DNA of 55,711 nt from Chloroflexota bacterium. GTDB taxonomy: Bacteria > Chloroflexota > Anaerolineae > B4-G1. The notes beneath the pieces were generated by a model. It saw only the letters and a program-made list of their open reading frames with translations. It was not told where the DNA came from and ran no database searches. The translations under genes were made by a program, and so were the position numbers. Each line of letters begins with the position of its first letter. The stretch's first letter is position 1. This document shows positions 7,738 to 16,202 of this stretch, piece after piece. The stretch covers positions 1 to 55,711 of the forward strand of contig JAAEPW010000421.1 of the NCBI GenBank assembly GCA_024232355.1, written 5' to 3'.

Positions 7738-10185
7738 TCATTGAAAAGATATCTCTCTTGGAGTTTTGGGCAAGGTCACGAAAAACGTACTACCCTCTCC
7801 AAGTTTCGATTCCACACGAACCGAACCATCGAGTTGGCTGACTGCCTTTTTGACAATAGCCAGCCCGATGCCGGTGCCCTCGTATTCTCTGCTGGTATGA
7901 AGCCGCTCGAACACGCGAAAGATTTGCTTGTGGTAGCGGGAATCAATCCCGATGCCATTGTCGCGCACGAAAAATTCATACACTGTCGATTCCTCCTCGG
8001 TCACTTTTTCTTCCAACGAGGAGGGAGCAGACCGCCAACCGAGTTCGATCCGCTTGTGGGGCGATACGGTGAATTTGACGGCGTTACCAATGAGATTCTG
8101 AAAAATTTGCCCCAAGAGAACCGGTTGAACGTCTATCGTGGGCCAATCATCGGCCATTATAATTTGTACATCCGTTGGCAAATCAAGTAAAGCAATCGTC
8201 TCTTGTAAAAATGCACCCATATTTACCGGATCGACGGGAACATTCCGTCGTCCAATCCGTGAGAGTGCCAGTAGGCCATCGACCAACTCTTCGGCTTCAC
8301 GAACTGCACGACCAAGACCATCGAGATACGCTTTCTGGTCACCGTCAATAGTTTCTGCCAGGTCCTGACTCAAAAAGTCGGAATAGTTGTGAATAGCTCG
8401 CAAGGGTGTTTTGAGATCGTGTGAGACGACGTACGCGTATTGAGAAAGCTCCACGTTGGCCTCTGCCAACTGGGCCGCATACTGCTGTGATTGTTCTTCC
8501 GTCCGCTTGCGCTCGACCAGTTCTTGCTGAATGGAGGTGTAAAGCCAAGCATTCTCCACCCCCACGCCGATTTGCTGGCCGATAGCCGCCAGCAATTCCA
8601 ACTCTTGTGGAGTAAAGACCCGTGACTGCTGTGTGGCCAGGGTTAGTGCGCCGAGCACTTGGCCTTTGTGAGTGATTGGTGTGCTGATCAGTATTTGCGC
8701 TCCTTCCTCGAGCAACCGGGGGACCATATGCTCGGTGTACGTGGTACGCTGCACAACTGTGGTATTAACGTAATCCGACATGTTCAGCACAATCGGTTTG
8801 CCTTGGGCCACAGCTTGGCCGGAAATACCCTCTTTCAATGGCACATGTGCTATACTCTTGGCTAGTTCTTCTGAGAAACCCCGGTGCGCGCGCAGTGTCA
8901 TAATCTGCTTACCGGGTTCCAAGAGCAGGATGATGCCAGCCTCCGCATTTAGCATCGTCAAAATGCTGTCCAGAGCATTGTTTAGAATCTCGTCCAAGTC
9001 TAGCGAACGGCTAACCACGCCCGCAATGGCGTTGAGCGCCGCCAACTCTCTCGTCCGGTCGGCCACCCGCCGCTCCAGGGTCGTATACGATTCTGCAAGT
9101 TGCGCCGACATCGTGTTGAACTGGCTCGCCAATTCTTCGATTTCATCCCCTGTCCGGGCGACGATGGTCTGACCGAAATTACCCTTGGCCACTTGTTCAG
9201 CGGCACTCATCAAGTCTGTGATCGGTTTTGTAATCTGCCGGACTCCAACAGTGACGACGATGGTTGGAAATACCACACCCAGAGCCAACAGAAAAAGCAA
9301 AGAATTCTGATATTTGCGAAATCCCCGGATCAAGGTACTCCAAGGTTCCTCGGTGACGAGCCCCCAGTTTGTGCCTGGCACTGGCGCAAACCCTGCTACA
9401 ATATCCTGTCCGGCAAAATCGCGCGTGCGGATGGCGTTACTTTGCCCGCGCAAAACTTGCTGTACTATTTCATGCAAACTCAAATCTTCTCCAATGCGGT
9501 CAATGTCCGAGTGATAGAGTACGCGGCCACTCCCATCTACCAAGTAGGTGCTGCCGCTCTTGTCGATGCGCAGCCCGACGATATCGCCATAAAAGGTGTT
9601 AGTTGCCTTTGGCCCAATCTGAAATAAACCTGCCAGCATTCCCCGAAAGTGACCTTGTTCGCCGACGAGGGGCAACGCACAGACAATGACGTCCGTACCA
9701 CCTGGCCCATCGGCCACAATATCCGAAACGATAAGACCGGGCGGGGAGCCAGCGATCTGCGAGCGCACCACTTGGTGATAGTAGGTGCGATCCGACCACC
9801 TTTGTCCAAGCACGTGCGGGCGCTCTGGTTCGGCAGCCAGAACAGTTCCAAAAGCATCGAGGAGCAGTACGCCGCCATCAAAAATTGTCAGACGGTTGCT
9901 GGCTTGCTTGAGGACATCGCGTTGGATAGCGGGGGCATCCTGGTATATCTCTGGGATACGAGCCAGGGCAACAAAGATGTCCTCATATTCCCCCAACCTC
10001 GCTGCCAATTGATTAGCCGAGAGACGGGTTAGCTCCCGGTCCCGTTCAATCGCCAACTCTTCCGTCACTTGCTGGTAAGCGTAAAAGGCGATCAAGGCCA
10101 CGGCCATTAGGATAATGGCCGTGGGCACAAAAGACCAAGCAATGATTTTGGTGCGCAAGCTCCTGATTATGGGCCGCGGCATCAT
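7738..10185 (-). CDS. Membrane histidine kinase: Cache, HAMP, GAF, HisKA, HATPase
   Basis: 815 residues. Membrane helix 1 (about 14-34) is followed by a periplasmic double-Cache-like domain (about 40-295), helix 2 (about 298-320), a HAMP linker (QITKPITDLMSAAEQVAKG, about 322-375), a coiled coil, a GAF domain (about 395-550), a second coil, HisKA with His589 (VVSHDLKTPL) and a HATPase with DNGIGI and GTGIGLAI. The adjacent solute-binding protein is encoded 7 bases upstream, so it may present a ligand to this Cache domain. ATG 10185 and ATG 10182 both follow GGAGGGG; the second has the better spacing. The cognate regulator is probably one of the two receiver-PAS kinases in the same operon. Confidence 0.88.
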   Translation of the reverse strand: MMPRPIIRSLRTKIIAWSFVPTAIILMAVALIAFYAYQQVTEELAIERDRELTRLSANQLAARLGEYEDIFVALARIPEIYQDAPAIQRDVLKQASNRLTIFDGGVLLLDAFGTVLAAEPERPHVLGQRWSDRTYYHQVVRSQIAGSPPGLIVSDIVADGPGGTDVIVCALPLVGEQGHFRGMLAGLFQIGPKATNTFYGDIVGLRIDKSGSTYLVDGSGRVLYHSDIDRIGEDLSLHEIVQQVLRGQSNAIRTRDFAGQDIVAGFAPVPGTNWGLVTEEPWSTLIRGFRKYQNSLLFLLALGVVFPTIVVTVGVRQITKPITDLMSAAEQVAKGNFGQTIVARTGDEIEELASQFNTMSAQLAESYTTLERRVADRTRELAALNAIAGVVSRSLDLDEILNNALDSILTMLNAEAGIILLLEPGKQIMTLRAHRGFSEELAKSIAHVPLKEGISGQAVAQGKPIVLNMSDYVNTTVVQRTTYTEHMVPRLLEEGAQILISTPITHKGQVLGALTLATQQSRVFTPQELELLAAIGQQIGVGVENAWLYTSIQQELVERKRTEEQSQQYAAQLAEANVELSQYAYVVSHDLKTPLRAIHNYSDFLSQDLAETIDGDQKAYLDGLGRAVREAEELVDGLLALSRIGRRNVPVDPVNMGAFLQETIALLDLPTDVQIIMADDWPTIDVQPVLLGQIFQNLIGNAVKFTVSPHKRIELGWRSAPSSLEEKVTEEESTVYEFFVRDNGIGIDSRYHKQIFRVFERLHTSREYEGTGIGLAIVKKAVSQLDGSVRVESKLGEGSTFFVTLPKTPREISFQ

Positions 10186-10192
10186 ACCCCTC

Positions 10193-11530
10193 CTAGTTGG
10201 TCTGAGCCTCTTGGATCTGTTGACAAACGGACTGCATTTGTTCTATCGGCATCTGCCCCAGGGTAAAGAGCGAATTCCAAGCATCGTACGCAATTCGCTT
10301 GGCCTCACCCATATTGGCGAAAATCTCGTATATCACCGAATAGCCTTTGATGTGACCATCGGCAAAGGCGGCGATGTTTACGTCTGTAGCTTTATGAGGG
10401 AATTCCTCACGGACAAAGGCAACCCACTCATCCACCAGAGAAGCACGCGCTGGCTGAAGAAAATTTGCCCGAGCCATTGCCCGTCCATATTCCTTGCCGG
10501 TGAGGAACTTGATCAGTTCCCACGCTGCATCCGGATGCTTGGTACCGGCATAGATGCCAAAGCCATCCGTCGTGGCCAACGTCGCGCGGCGCACGGAACC
10601 GGCGGGGAGTGGGGCTATTCCAATTCGAAAGTCGATACCGTTCAAGATATCCTTCAGCGCCCAGGATCCGTCTTCTACCATGGCCACTTGCTGGGTGATA
10701 AAAGCCTGGCGGGTAGTCAGATTCTGCACATCCAGAAAAGTGGCCATCACTTTATCGTCCCACATCCGGGCCCGAATCCATTCCATAGCCTGCATAGCCT
10801 CAGGCTCGCACATACGGCAGTGCATAGGGTCATCAGGATCAACAAAGTATCCCCCCCAAGCATTGACGTGCACTTGAATGCGAGCCCAAGAGGAGACATC
10901 AATCATACTGCCCCACAGATCGGTGTTGCCGTCGCCGTCACGGTCGTGGGTGAGGCGCTGCATGGCGGATAGATAGTCGTCGTGATCCCAAGTGTCGTCG
11001 GGGTAATCGACGCCGTACTGGTCGAATAGATCCAGGTTGTAATAGAGCGCCAGGGCACCGTGGTACTTTGGTAAGCCATATTGCCGTCCATCTGAGGTAA
11101 AGAACGCATTGTACTGGACCGGGTCCCAATCGCCAATGGTGGCTTGATCCAGATCGGCCTCGACGTAGGGGCGCAGGTCGAGGGTGTATCCCTTTTGAGC
11201 CCAGATGGGGAAGGACGTGCAGCAACCTGCAAAGACATCCGGCGCAGTACCGGCCTCCATGTCGACCGGCATACTTTCTGACAGGTTCTCCGGGTCGGGG
11301 GTATAAAAAACGCGGATGTTGGGATGAGTGGCGTGAAATTCTTCCAGCGCCTTTTGGGCCATGGAAGGAAACCAATCGGTTCGCCAATCCTGGTAGACCA
11401 ATTGTACTTTTTCGTTGCTTGGCTGTGGGGGAGCAGGTTGAGACGGAGTGCAGGCACCTAGCATCACACCGGCAGCCGTCATCCCCGCCAAACGCAAGAA
11501 CTCTTGCCGAGAAAGTATACGATTCGTCAT
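10193..11530 (-). CDS. Extracellular solute-binding lipoprotein (ABC family 1 type)
   Basis: 445 residues. The N-terminus SRQEFLRLAGMTAAG leads into a lipobox LGAC, so Cys27 should be lipidated and the protein anchored outside the cytoplasmic membrane; the region resembles a degenerate Tat signal with only one Arg. The body shows the family-1 substrate-binding fold: EEFHATHPNIRVFYTPDPE near 60, GTAPDVFAG near 98, GLPKYHGALALYYNLDLFDQYGV near 150, and WELIKFLTGKEYG near 350. Ligands of this class are often sugars or oligosaccharides. No ABC permease or ATPase gene is nearby; it is sandwiched between sensor genes, so I infer a sensing rather than an uptake role. A strong GGAGG precedes the ATG. 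Confidence 0.85.
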   Translation of the reverse strand: MTNRILSRQEFLRLAGMTAAGVMLGACTPSQPAPPQPSNEKVQLVYQDWRTDWFPSMAQKALEEFHATHPNIRVFYTPDPENLSESMPVDMEAGTAPDVFAGCCTSFPIWAQKGYTLDLRPYVEADLDQATIGDWDPVQYNAFFTSDGRQYGLPKYHGALALYYNLDLFDQYGVDYPDDTWDHDDYLSAMQRLTHDRDGDGNTDLWGSMIDVSSWARIQVHVNAWGGYFVDPDDPMHCRMCEPEAMQAMEWIRARMWDDKVMATFLDVQNLTTRQAFITQQVAMVEDGSWALKDILNGIDFRIGIAPLPAGSVRRATLATTDGFGIYAGTKHPDAAWELIKFLTGKEYGRAMARANFLQPARASLVDEWVAFVREEFPHKATDVNIAAFADGHIKGYSVIYEIFANMGEAKRIAYDAWNSLFTLGQMPIEQMQSVCQQIQEAQTN

Positions 11531-11542
11531 ATCAACCCTCCT

Positions 11543-11811
11543 TTACGGTTCGGTACAGACATCGTGTAGGTCGATGCGGCTATCTGATGCTGGTTCCCAA
11601 TTCTGGAGATGGACCCAAGCCACCTCGATCTCCTCAGGCAAAATCAAAAACACGGCAGGATCCAGGGTATAGATACTTGAGGCAGGGCTATGGCAATCGT
11701 CCGACCCTCGGTTGGGGGCGGAGGTGTGTTGTCGCCCGTTATTGACGCTAGTTCAGTTTGCGTACAAGCGATACCAAGGAATAAAATGGTCATTTTGATC
11801 TTTAGACACAT
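11543..11811 (-). pseudogene. Small lipoprotein gene split by a -1 frameshift
   Basis: The ATG at 11811 overlaps the stop of the upstream kinase gene. That frame encodes a lipoprotein signal (MTILFLGIAC from the second ATG at 11793) and a polar linker, then stops at 11644. A second frame, open from about 11750 to the TAA at 11543-11545, encodes a protein-like tail that includes LDPAVFLILPEEIEVAWVHL and RIDLHDVCTEP and ends 12 bases before the solute-binding gene. One added C in the C-run around 11715-11719 would join them into one 89-residue lipoprotein. It is either a true disruption or a homopolymer sequencing error. No family is recognised. Its position in the operon suggests an exported partner of the binding protein. 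Confidence 0.55.
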
Positions 11812-13877
11812 GGCAACTCGACCACCAGGCGCGCTCCGCCGTTTCTCCCTACCTCGGCCCGTATCCGCCCCTTGTGCCGTTCCACGACGATGGACCAGCA
11901 CAACCACAAGCCCAGCCCCGTTCCCTCATCCATATCTTTGTTAGTAGAAAAGGGAGTAAAAAGTTGTTCCTGCATCGCTTTCGGGACACCGGGTCCATTA
12001 TCCTCGATCTCTAGCCGCACAAACATGGGGCCAGAAGAAAAAGGTGCAGGATCGGGGACCAGCAATGTGCGTACTGTTAGCTGAGGATTGTATCCGCTAT
12101 CGTCCTTTTCTATCTCGGTCACTATTGCCTGCATCGCGTTGCGCACCAGGTTGAGTATCACTTGCTGGATCTGCTGTCTATCGCAGAGTAACTTGGGCAA
12201 GTCGGGAGCCAGTTCACGTATGATCTCGACATTCCGAAAGTCGTACTTTTTTCCCAAGTCATAATCAGTTGCTGCTAGGTCGAGCGTTTGTCTCACCAAC
12301 GTATTCAGATTGTGATATGCGGCTCTCGAAGAAGTCCTGCGCGAAAAACTGAGCAGATCAGATACGATCTTGGCCGCACGCTCACCGACGGTGCGAATGC
12401 CATCCAGGTATTCCCGCAACTCGCGTTCCTGTAGATAACGGTCCAGGTCTTGAGGGTTCACACCACAAGCCTGTAGCCGCTCACGAGTGCGAGAGCGTTG
12501 TGTATCAAAGGCCATTTGCAGTATCTGGGCACTGTTCATCATTGCAGCTAGGGGGTTATTGATCTCGTGTGCAACACCTGCCGCTAACCCACCGATACTG
12601 GCCATTTTGGCCGATTGGAGCATCCCCTCTTCCAATTGGACCCGCTGCGTCACATCGTCGATACGCAGCACAACGCCTTCGATATCGTGAGTCTCTAGTG
12701 GAAAAACGCTTACGTCACGATAAATGGTGCCTGCATCCCCGGTCACTGGTTCTTTGTGCTTGTGCACGATTTGGTTCGTTCGGATCACATCCTCAACCAG
12801 ATCGCGATAGCGGACCAGTTCGGGGCAAGTTTGCCAAAGCGATTGTCCTTGAATTTGGTCCGCTGTCCGGCCGGTCAGAGCTTGGGCAGTAGGGTTCCAA
12901 GTCAGTACCCGTCCGGCAAGATCGAGGGTGATCAATGCTGAAGGCATCGAGTCGGTGATATTTTGCAACAGATTTTGCAGACGTAAAAGCTGAATCTCTG
13001 CCCGCTTGCGTTCGGTGATGTCACGAACTATGGCCTGTATAATTCCCTTTTCAGGATCAACAAGGCTGGCCCTGATATCCACGTCGATCATTGTGGCATC
13101 TGCTTTGACAAATTTTGATTCCGTTTGGAACCATTTTTCTTCCTCGACTGTTAGGAATGCATCTTGGAGATGCGGACGGACATCCTCACAAAGCAGATCT
13201 GTCACTGTCATAACCAGGAGAACATCTTTTTCATATCCAATCATCTCAACCATCCGGCTATTGACGTCCTGGATTTGTGCATCCATCGTGTGGATAATGA
13301 TTGCGTCATTGGATTGCTCAAAAAGTTTCCGAAACTGCTCTTCGCTCTCACGCAATGCGTGGGTGGCCTCTAACACCCTAACCAGGGCTTTTTCCCTGGC
13401 AGCCAGTGCTTTGTGTTGGCCTTCCTCCGCTTGCTGGCGTGCCAGGCGATCCTCGTATTGTTGCACCACCCCCGGAAGTACCACCGGCAGCAAGTCCAAA
13501 TAGCCATAGTCGGGGTCTTTGACAAGATAGTCACTGACCCCGGTCTTGAGCGCTTTGATCACCAGGTGCTCGGACCCAGTTCCGGTCAGTATCACCAAGG
13601 GCAAAGGTGTCTCGCGTTCAAGCAGCTCGAGACACAATTCCAAACCTGTCATACCGGGCAGTTTATGGTCAGTGACAACCAGATCAAACGACGCAGGATC
13701 GGTGCCAAGCCGCTCCAGAGCTTTTTCAGCCCGCACGTAATGCGTGATTTCACTAAATATCTGGCTTTTTTTAAAAGCCCGGCGAAAGGCCATCACATCG
13801 TGCTCGCTATCCTCAACCAGCAAAATGCGAAGGGGATCAGACGAGAACTCGCACTGTGTGAGCTTTTGATTTGTCAT
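11802..13877 (-). CDS. Receiver-PAS-PAS-histidine kinase
   Basis: 691 residues, soluble. The receiver (about 14-140, phosphoacceptor Asp70 in VVTDHKLPG) is very similar to that of the kinase at 6098-7666, starting with PLRILLVEDSEHDVMAFRRA in both. A coiled segment and two PAS domains follow (about 175-295 and 300-415, the first ending AIVRDITERKRAE). The phosphoacceptor is His437 in GVAHEINNPLAA, then a HATPase with DNGPGV and GTGLGLWL. It is the first gene of the operon running leftwards through the lipoprotein, binding protein and two further kinases. AAGGAG precedes the ATG. An N-terminal receiver suggests it is a phosphorelay intermediate; its signal is unknown. Confidence 0.88.
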   Translation of the reverse strand: MTNQKLTQCEFSSDPLRILLVEDSEHDVMAFRRAFKKSQIFSEITHYVRAEKALERLGTDPASFDLVVTDHKLPGMTGLELCLELLERETPLPLVILTGTGSEHLVIKALKTGVSDYLVKDPDYGYLDLLPVVLPGVVQQYEDRLARQQAEEGQHKALAAREKALVRVLEATHALRESEEQFRKLFEQSNDAIIIHTMDAQIQDVNSRMVEMIGYEKDVLLVMTVTDLLCEDVRPHLQDAFLTVEEEKWFQTESKFVKADATMIDVDIRASLVDPEKGIIQAIVRDITERKRAEIQLLRLQNLLQNITDSMPSALITLDLAGRVLTWNPTAQALTGRTADQIQGQSLWQTCPELVRYRDLVEDVIRTNQIVHKHKEPVTGDAGTIYRDVSVFPLETHDIEGVVLRIDDVTQRVQLEEGMLQSAKMASIGGLAAGVAHEINNPLAAMMNSAQILQMAFDTQRSRTRERLQACGVNPQDLDRYLQERELREYLDGIRTVGERAAKIVSDLLSFSRRTSSRAAYHNLNTLVRQTLDLAATDYDLGKKYDFRNVEIIRELAPDLPKLLCDRQQIQQVILNLVRNAMQAIVTEIEKDDSGYNPQLTVRTLLVPDPAPFSSGPMFVRLEIEDNGPGVPKAMQEQLFTPFSTNKDMDEGTGLGLWLCWSIVVERHKGRIRAEVGRNGGARLVVELPCV

Positions 13878-14113
13878 ACGGCTCCTTGTTCTATTTAAGG
13901 ACTTGAGAGCTGTTGATTGAAATACTGTGGAAGAATATGTTGAGGCGGTTCTCGTTCTAGGTCACACTTTTATGCCCCAGTGACACTGATACAAAAACTC
14001 TTTATCGTTGTTAACATGTCTTATTCTACTCGATTCATTCTCTTTCCGCCAGCCCTTGTACGCGAGGTGTTGGGGTTTTGCCGCTGCACTGACGATTTCA
14101 AGATTCATTTTAT

Positions 14114-14141
14114 TGACAAATAAGAAAATCAGAGTATACTA
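14114..14141 (+). promoter_or_regulatory. Sigma-70-type promoter of the TrmB-led cluster
   Basis: TTGACA (14114-14119), a 16-base spacer, then TATACT (14136-14141). It lies about 100 bases before the GTG start of the TrmB-family gene. The remaining upstream part of this 362-base gap (13878-14113) shows nothing I can name. Confidence 0.6.
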
Positions 14142-14142
14142 T

Positions 14143-14168
14143 TAGTAGTTATAAAGCAAACTACTAAG
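14143..14168 (+). promoter_or_regulatory. Candidate operator, perfect 9-bp inverted repeat
   Basis: TTAGTAGTT (14143-14151) and AACTACTAA (14160-14168) are exact reverse complements separated by 8 bases. The repeat begins one base after the -10 box, over the expected transcription start, where a repressor would block initiation. A shorter AGTT...AACT pair follows at about 14168-14186. Autoregulation by the TrmB-family product downstream is the simplest reading. Confidence 0.5.
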
Positions 14169-14239
14169 TTATAATACTAACAACTAGAGACGAATTTTGA
14201 ACCAACACCCGCGATCACATTAAATCAAAGGAGACAAAC

Positions 14240-15052
14240 GTGAGTAGCAATCCAGTTAACAAATTGGTAGACATTGGATTCTCAGAGTATGAGGCCAAGG
14301 CCTACGTGGCCCTGCTCAGAGAAAGTCCCGTCACAGGTTACCAGCTTTCCAAGACATCGGGCGTCCCGCGTTCCATGATCTATGAGGTTTTGGGCAAACT
14401 CACCACCCGTGGTGCGGCAATGAAGCTTCGCAAAGGCGATTCGACCCAATACGCACCGATCCCGGCAGACGAGTTCCTCGACCAAATCCGTCGCGAGCAC
14501 GAAGAGCTTACGTCTTCTCTCAAAGAGGACCTGACGACGCTTGCCTCACCCACCGATATGGAATACGTCTGGAACATTGAGGGGCATGAGAATATTATGG
14601 CCAAAGCAATAGAAATGATCGACCAGGCCAAATCTCGCGTTCATCTCGCCCTCGTGCCATCCATGTGTCAGGAATTACGGCCTGCGCTGGAAAGGGCCTG
14701 CAAACGTGGGGGGCGCGTCAGGCTCTACACTACAAGCGAGATTGAGATACTGGGTTGCCGCGTGGTCGTCGCGCACGTGGCTGAGGAGATACTGGACCAA
14801 GCCAGGGGGCTGGGATTGATCCTAGTGATCGACGGCGAGGAAGTGTTGATCGGCGAATGGCTGACGGCGACCCAAGCGCGGGCTTCCTGGACCAGCAGTC
14901 ATTTGCTCGTCTTTATCGCCGAGCACCACTTGAGGACCGATCTATATCTTCCCGAAATCCTGTCTCTGTTGGGAGATCGGGCGTTGGACATCATCCAGGA
15001 AGAGGATCGAGATTTGTTTGCGCGCGCTTTAGAAAGTCATTTGGAAGGTTGA
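14240..15052 (+). CDS. TrmB-family transcriptional regulator
   Basis: 270 residues. The N-terminal winged helix (about 5-75; IGFSEYEAKAYVALL and SGVPRSMIYEVLGKL) is the classic TrmB DNA-binding domain. A coiled linker (about 80-110) follows, then an effector-sensing domain (about 115-240, with AKSRVHLALVPS as in the phospholipase-D-like TrmB sensor fold). TrmB proteins, common in archaea and Chloroflexota, typically respond to sugars or other metabolites. The start is GTG with AAGGAG 6 bases upstream. It is the first gene of the 14.2-29.8 kb plus-strand cluster and probably binds the inverted repeat at 14143-14168. The effector is unknown. Confidence 0.85.
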   Translation: MSSNPVNKLVDIGFSEYEAKAYVALLRESPVTGYQLSKTSGVPRSMIYEVLGKLTTRGAAMKLRKGDSTQYAPIPADEFLDQIRREHEELTSSLKEDLTTLASPTDMEYVWNIEGHENIMAKAIEMIDQAKSRVHLALVPSMCQELRPALERACKRGGRVRLYTTSEIEILGCRVVVAHVAEEILDQARGLGLILVIDGEEVLIGEWLTATQARASWTSSHLLVFIAEHHLRTDLYLPEILSLLGDRALDIIQEEDRDLFARALESHLEG

Positions 15053-15092
15053 ACGATGCTGTGAAACTCGATAAGGATGATATATTACACCA

Positions 15093-15139
15093 GCCGGATT
15101 TGCAATCCGGCGGCAAGCGAGGCGGGCTACAAACCCGCC
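15093..15139. repeat. Double-hairpin REP-like repeat
   Basis: Two adjacent perfect palindromes lie between the regulator and the first methyltransferase: GCCGGATT-tgc-AATCCGGC (15093-15111) and GGCGGG-ctacaaa-CCCGCC (15121-15139). The second matches the end motif of the larger element at 16070-16178, so both belong to one repeat family. In the transcript they could act as an attenuator or stabiliser. Confidence 0.55.
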
Positions 15140-15167
15140 GAGAGCGAAAAGGTACAGGAGATACAAA

Positions 15168-15944
15168 ATGAACATCAAACCATCTGATCCGGAACTCTCT
15201 TACTTTGAACTGCAAGCCTACATCGGCACCACAAAACACATGGGCGGGTTCGAGACCACCAAAGAGCTCTTTGAACTGTGCCACATCAGCAAGGACACGT
15301 ACATCTTGGACGTCGGGTGCGGTGTTGGGGCCACGGCTTGCTACCTGGCGAAAGCGTACGGCTGCCGGGTGGTCGGCGTAGATCTGCGTGAGCGCATGGT
15401 CGCTCTGTCGAACGAACGGGCGCAAAAGGAACGAGTGACAGACCGCGTCGAATTCAGGGTGGCCGATGCGCAAGATTTGCCCTTTGACGATGCCCAGTTC
15501 GACGTCATCCTGTGCGAGTCGGTGGCGACGTTCATCCAGGACAAGCAAAAAGTGATCGACGAGTTCGCACGGGTGGTCAAACCGGGCGGATACGTGGGGC
15601 TCAACGAGGAAATCTGGCTCAAGACACCACCCGCCGAAATGATCGCGCGTGTGAGGGGTGCTTGGGAGATCAAGCCAGACATTCCCGCGGCCGACGATTG
15701 GCAGCGGCTGTTAAAGGACGTCGGGTTGCGCGACCTCGTCGTCAAAACTTACAAACTCGACGCCCGGCGCGAGTCGACTCAAATTAAACGCTATAGTTTC
15801 CAAGATATGTGGAAAATGTTTTCCAGGACCCTGTCCCTGTACGTTAAAAGCTCAGCTTTTAGAACGTACATGAAAGAGCAGCAGCGTTTGCCCAAGGGTG
15901 TTTTCGAGTATCTGGGATACGGGCTGTTTGTGGGGAAAAAGTAA
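15168..15944 (+). CDS. SAM-dependent class I methyltransferase
   Basis: 258 residues. Motif I is ILDVGCGVGATAC (about 46-57), the acidic motif II is VVGVDLRE, and the post-motifs DAQDLPFDDAQFDVILCESV and ARVVKPGGYVGLNE are typical of the UbiE/Methyltransf_11 type. The C-terminal 80 residues are an extension that may form the acceptor-substrate lid. AGGAG precedes the ATG. The context (condensation-fold acyltransferase, racemase, exporter) suggests small-molecule or lipid methylation, but the substrate cannot be read from the sequence. Confidence 0.85.
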   Translation: MNIKPSDPELSYFELQAYIGTTKHMGGFETTKELFELCHISKDTYILDVGCGVGATACYLAKAYGCRVVGVDLRERMVALSNERAQKERVTDRVEFRVADAQDLPFDDAQFDVILCESVATFIQDKQKVIDEFARVVKPGGYVGLNEEIWLKTPPAEMIARVRGAWEIKPDIPAADDWQRLLKDVGLRDLVVKTYKLDARRESTQIKRYSFQDMWKMFSRTLSLYVKSSAFRTYMKEQQRLPKGVFEYLGYGLFVGKK

Positions 15945-16069
15945 AGCTGCGACCTGTGCAATTAGGGAATTCCTTGAGCTTTGTCTGTTATTTTGCAACT
16001 CGCGTGCGATTTATGATATTCTCCACCGTACATTTTGGGACGAGTTAAAAACTGGAAAAGCCTCAAGGT

Positions 16070-16178
16070 GTAGGACGGGTTTACTACCCGCCATTTTAGA
16101 CAATTCACTTGAGAGGCGGGTTTGTTACCCTCCATTTTAGACAATTCACTCAAGAGGCGGGCAGCAAACCCGCCCTAC
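16070..16178. repeat. MITE-like element with 23-bp terminal inverted repeats
   Basis: The left end 16070-16092 and right end 16156-16178 are inverted repeats matching at 20 of 23 positions; each end is itself a GGGCGGG...CCCGCC-type hairpin. Inside, a 30-base sequence starting CCATTTTAGACAATTCACT occurs twice (16091-16120 and 16132-16161) with two mismatches and a 41-base period. It sits just before the ribosome site of the acyltransferase gene and has no coding capacity. Confidence 0.6.
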
Positions 16179-16202
16179 TAGTTGAAGAAAGGGGCGAAAA
16201 TA

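Noticed and set aside
10115..10972. Plus-strand open frame of about 285 codons
   Set aside because: Antisense to the solute-binding protein and the start of the Cache kinase, both strongly supported.
16091..16161. Two 30-base direct repeats resembling a minimal CRISPR
   Set aside because: Only two copies 11 bases apart, within a terminally inverted element and without cas genes.
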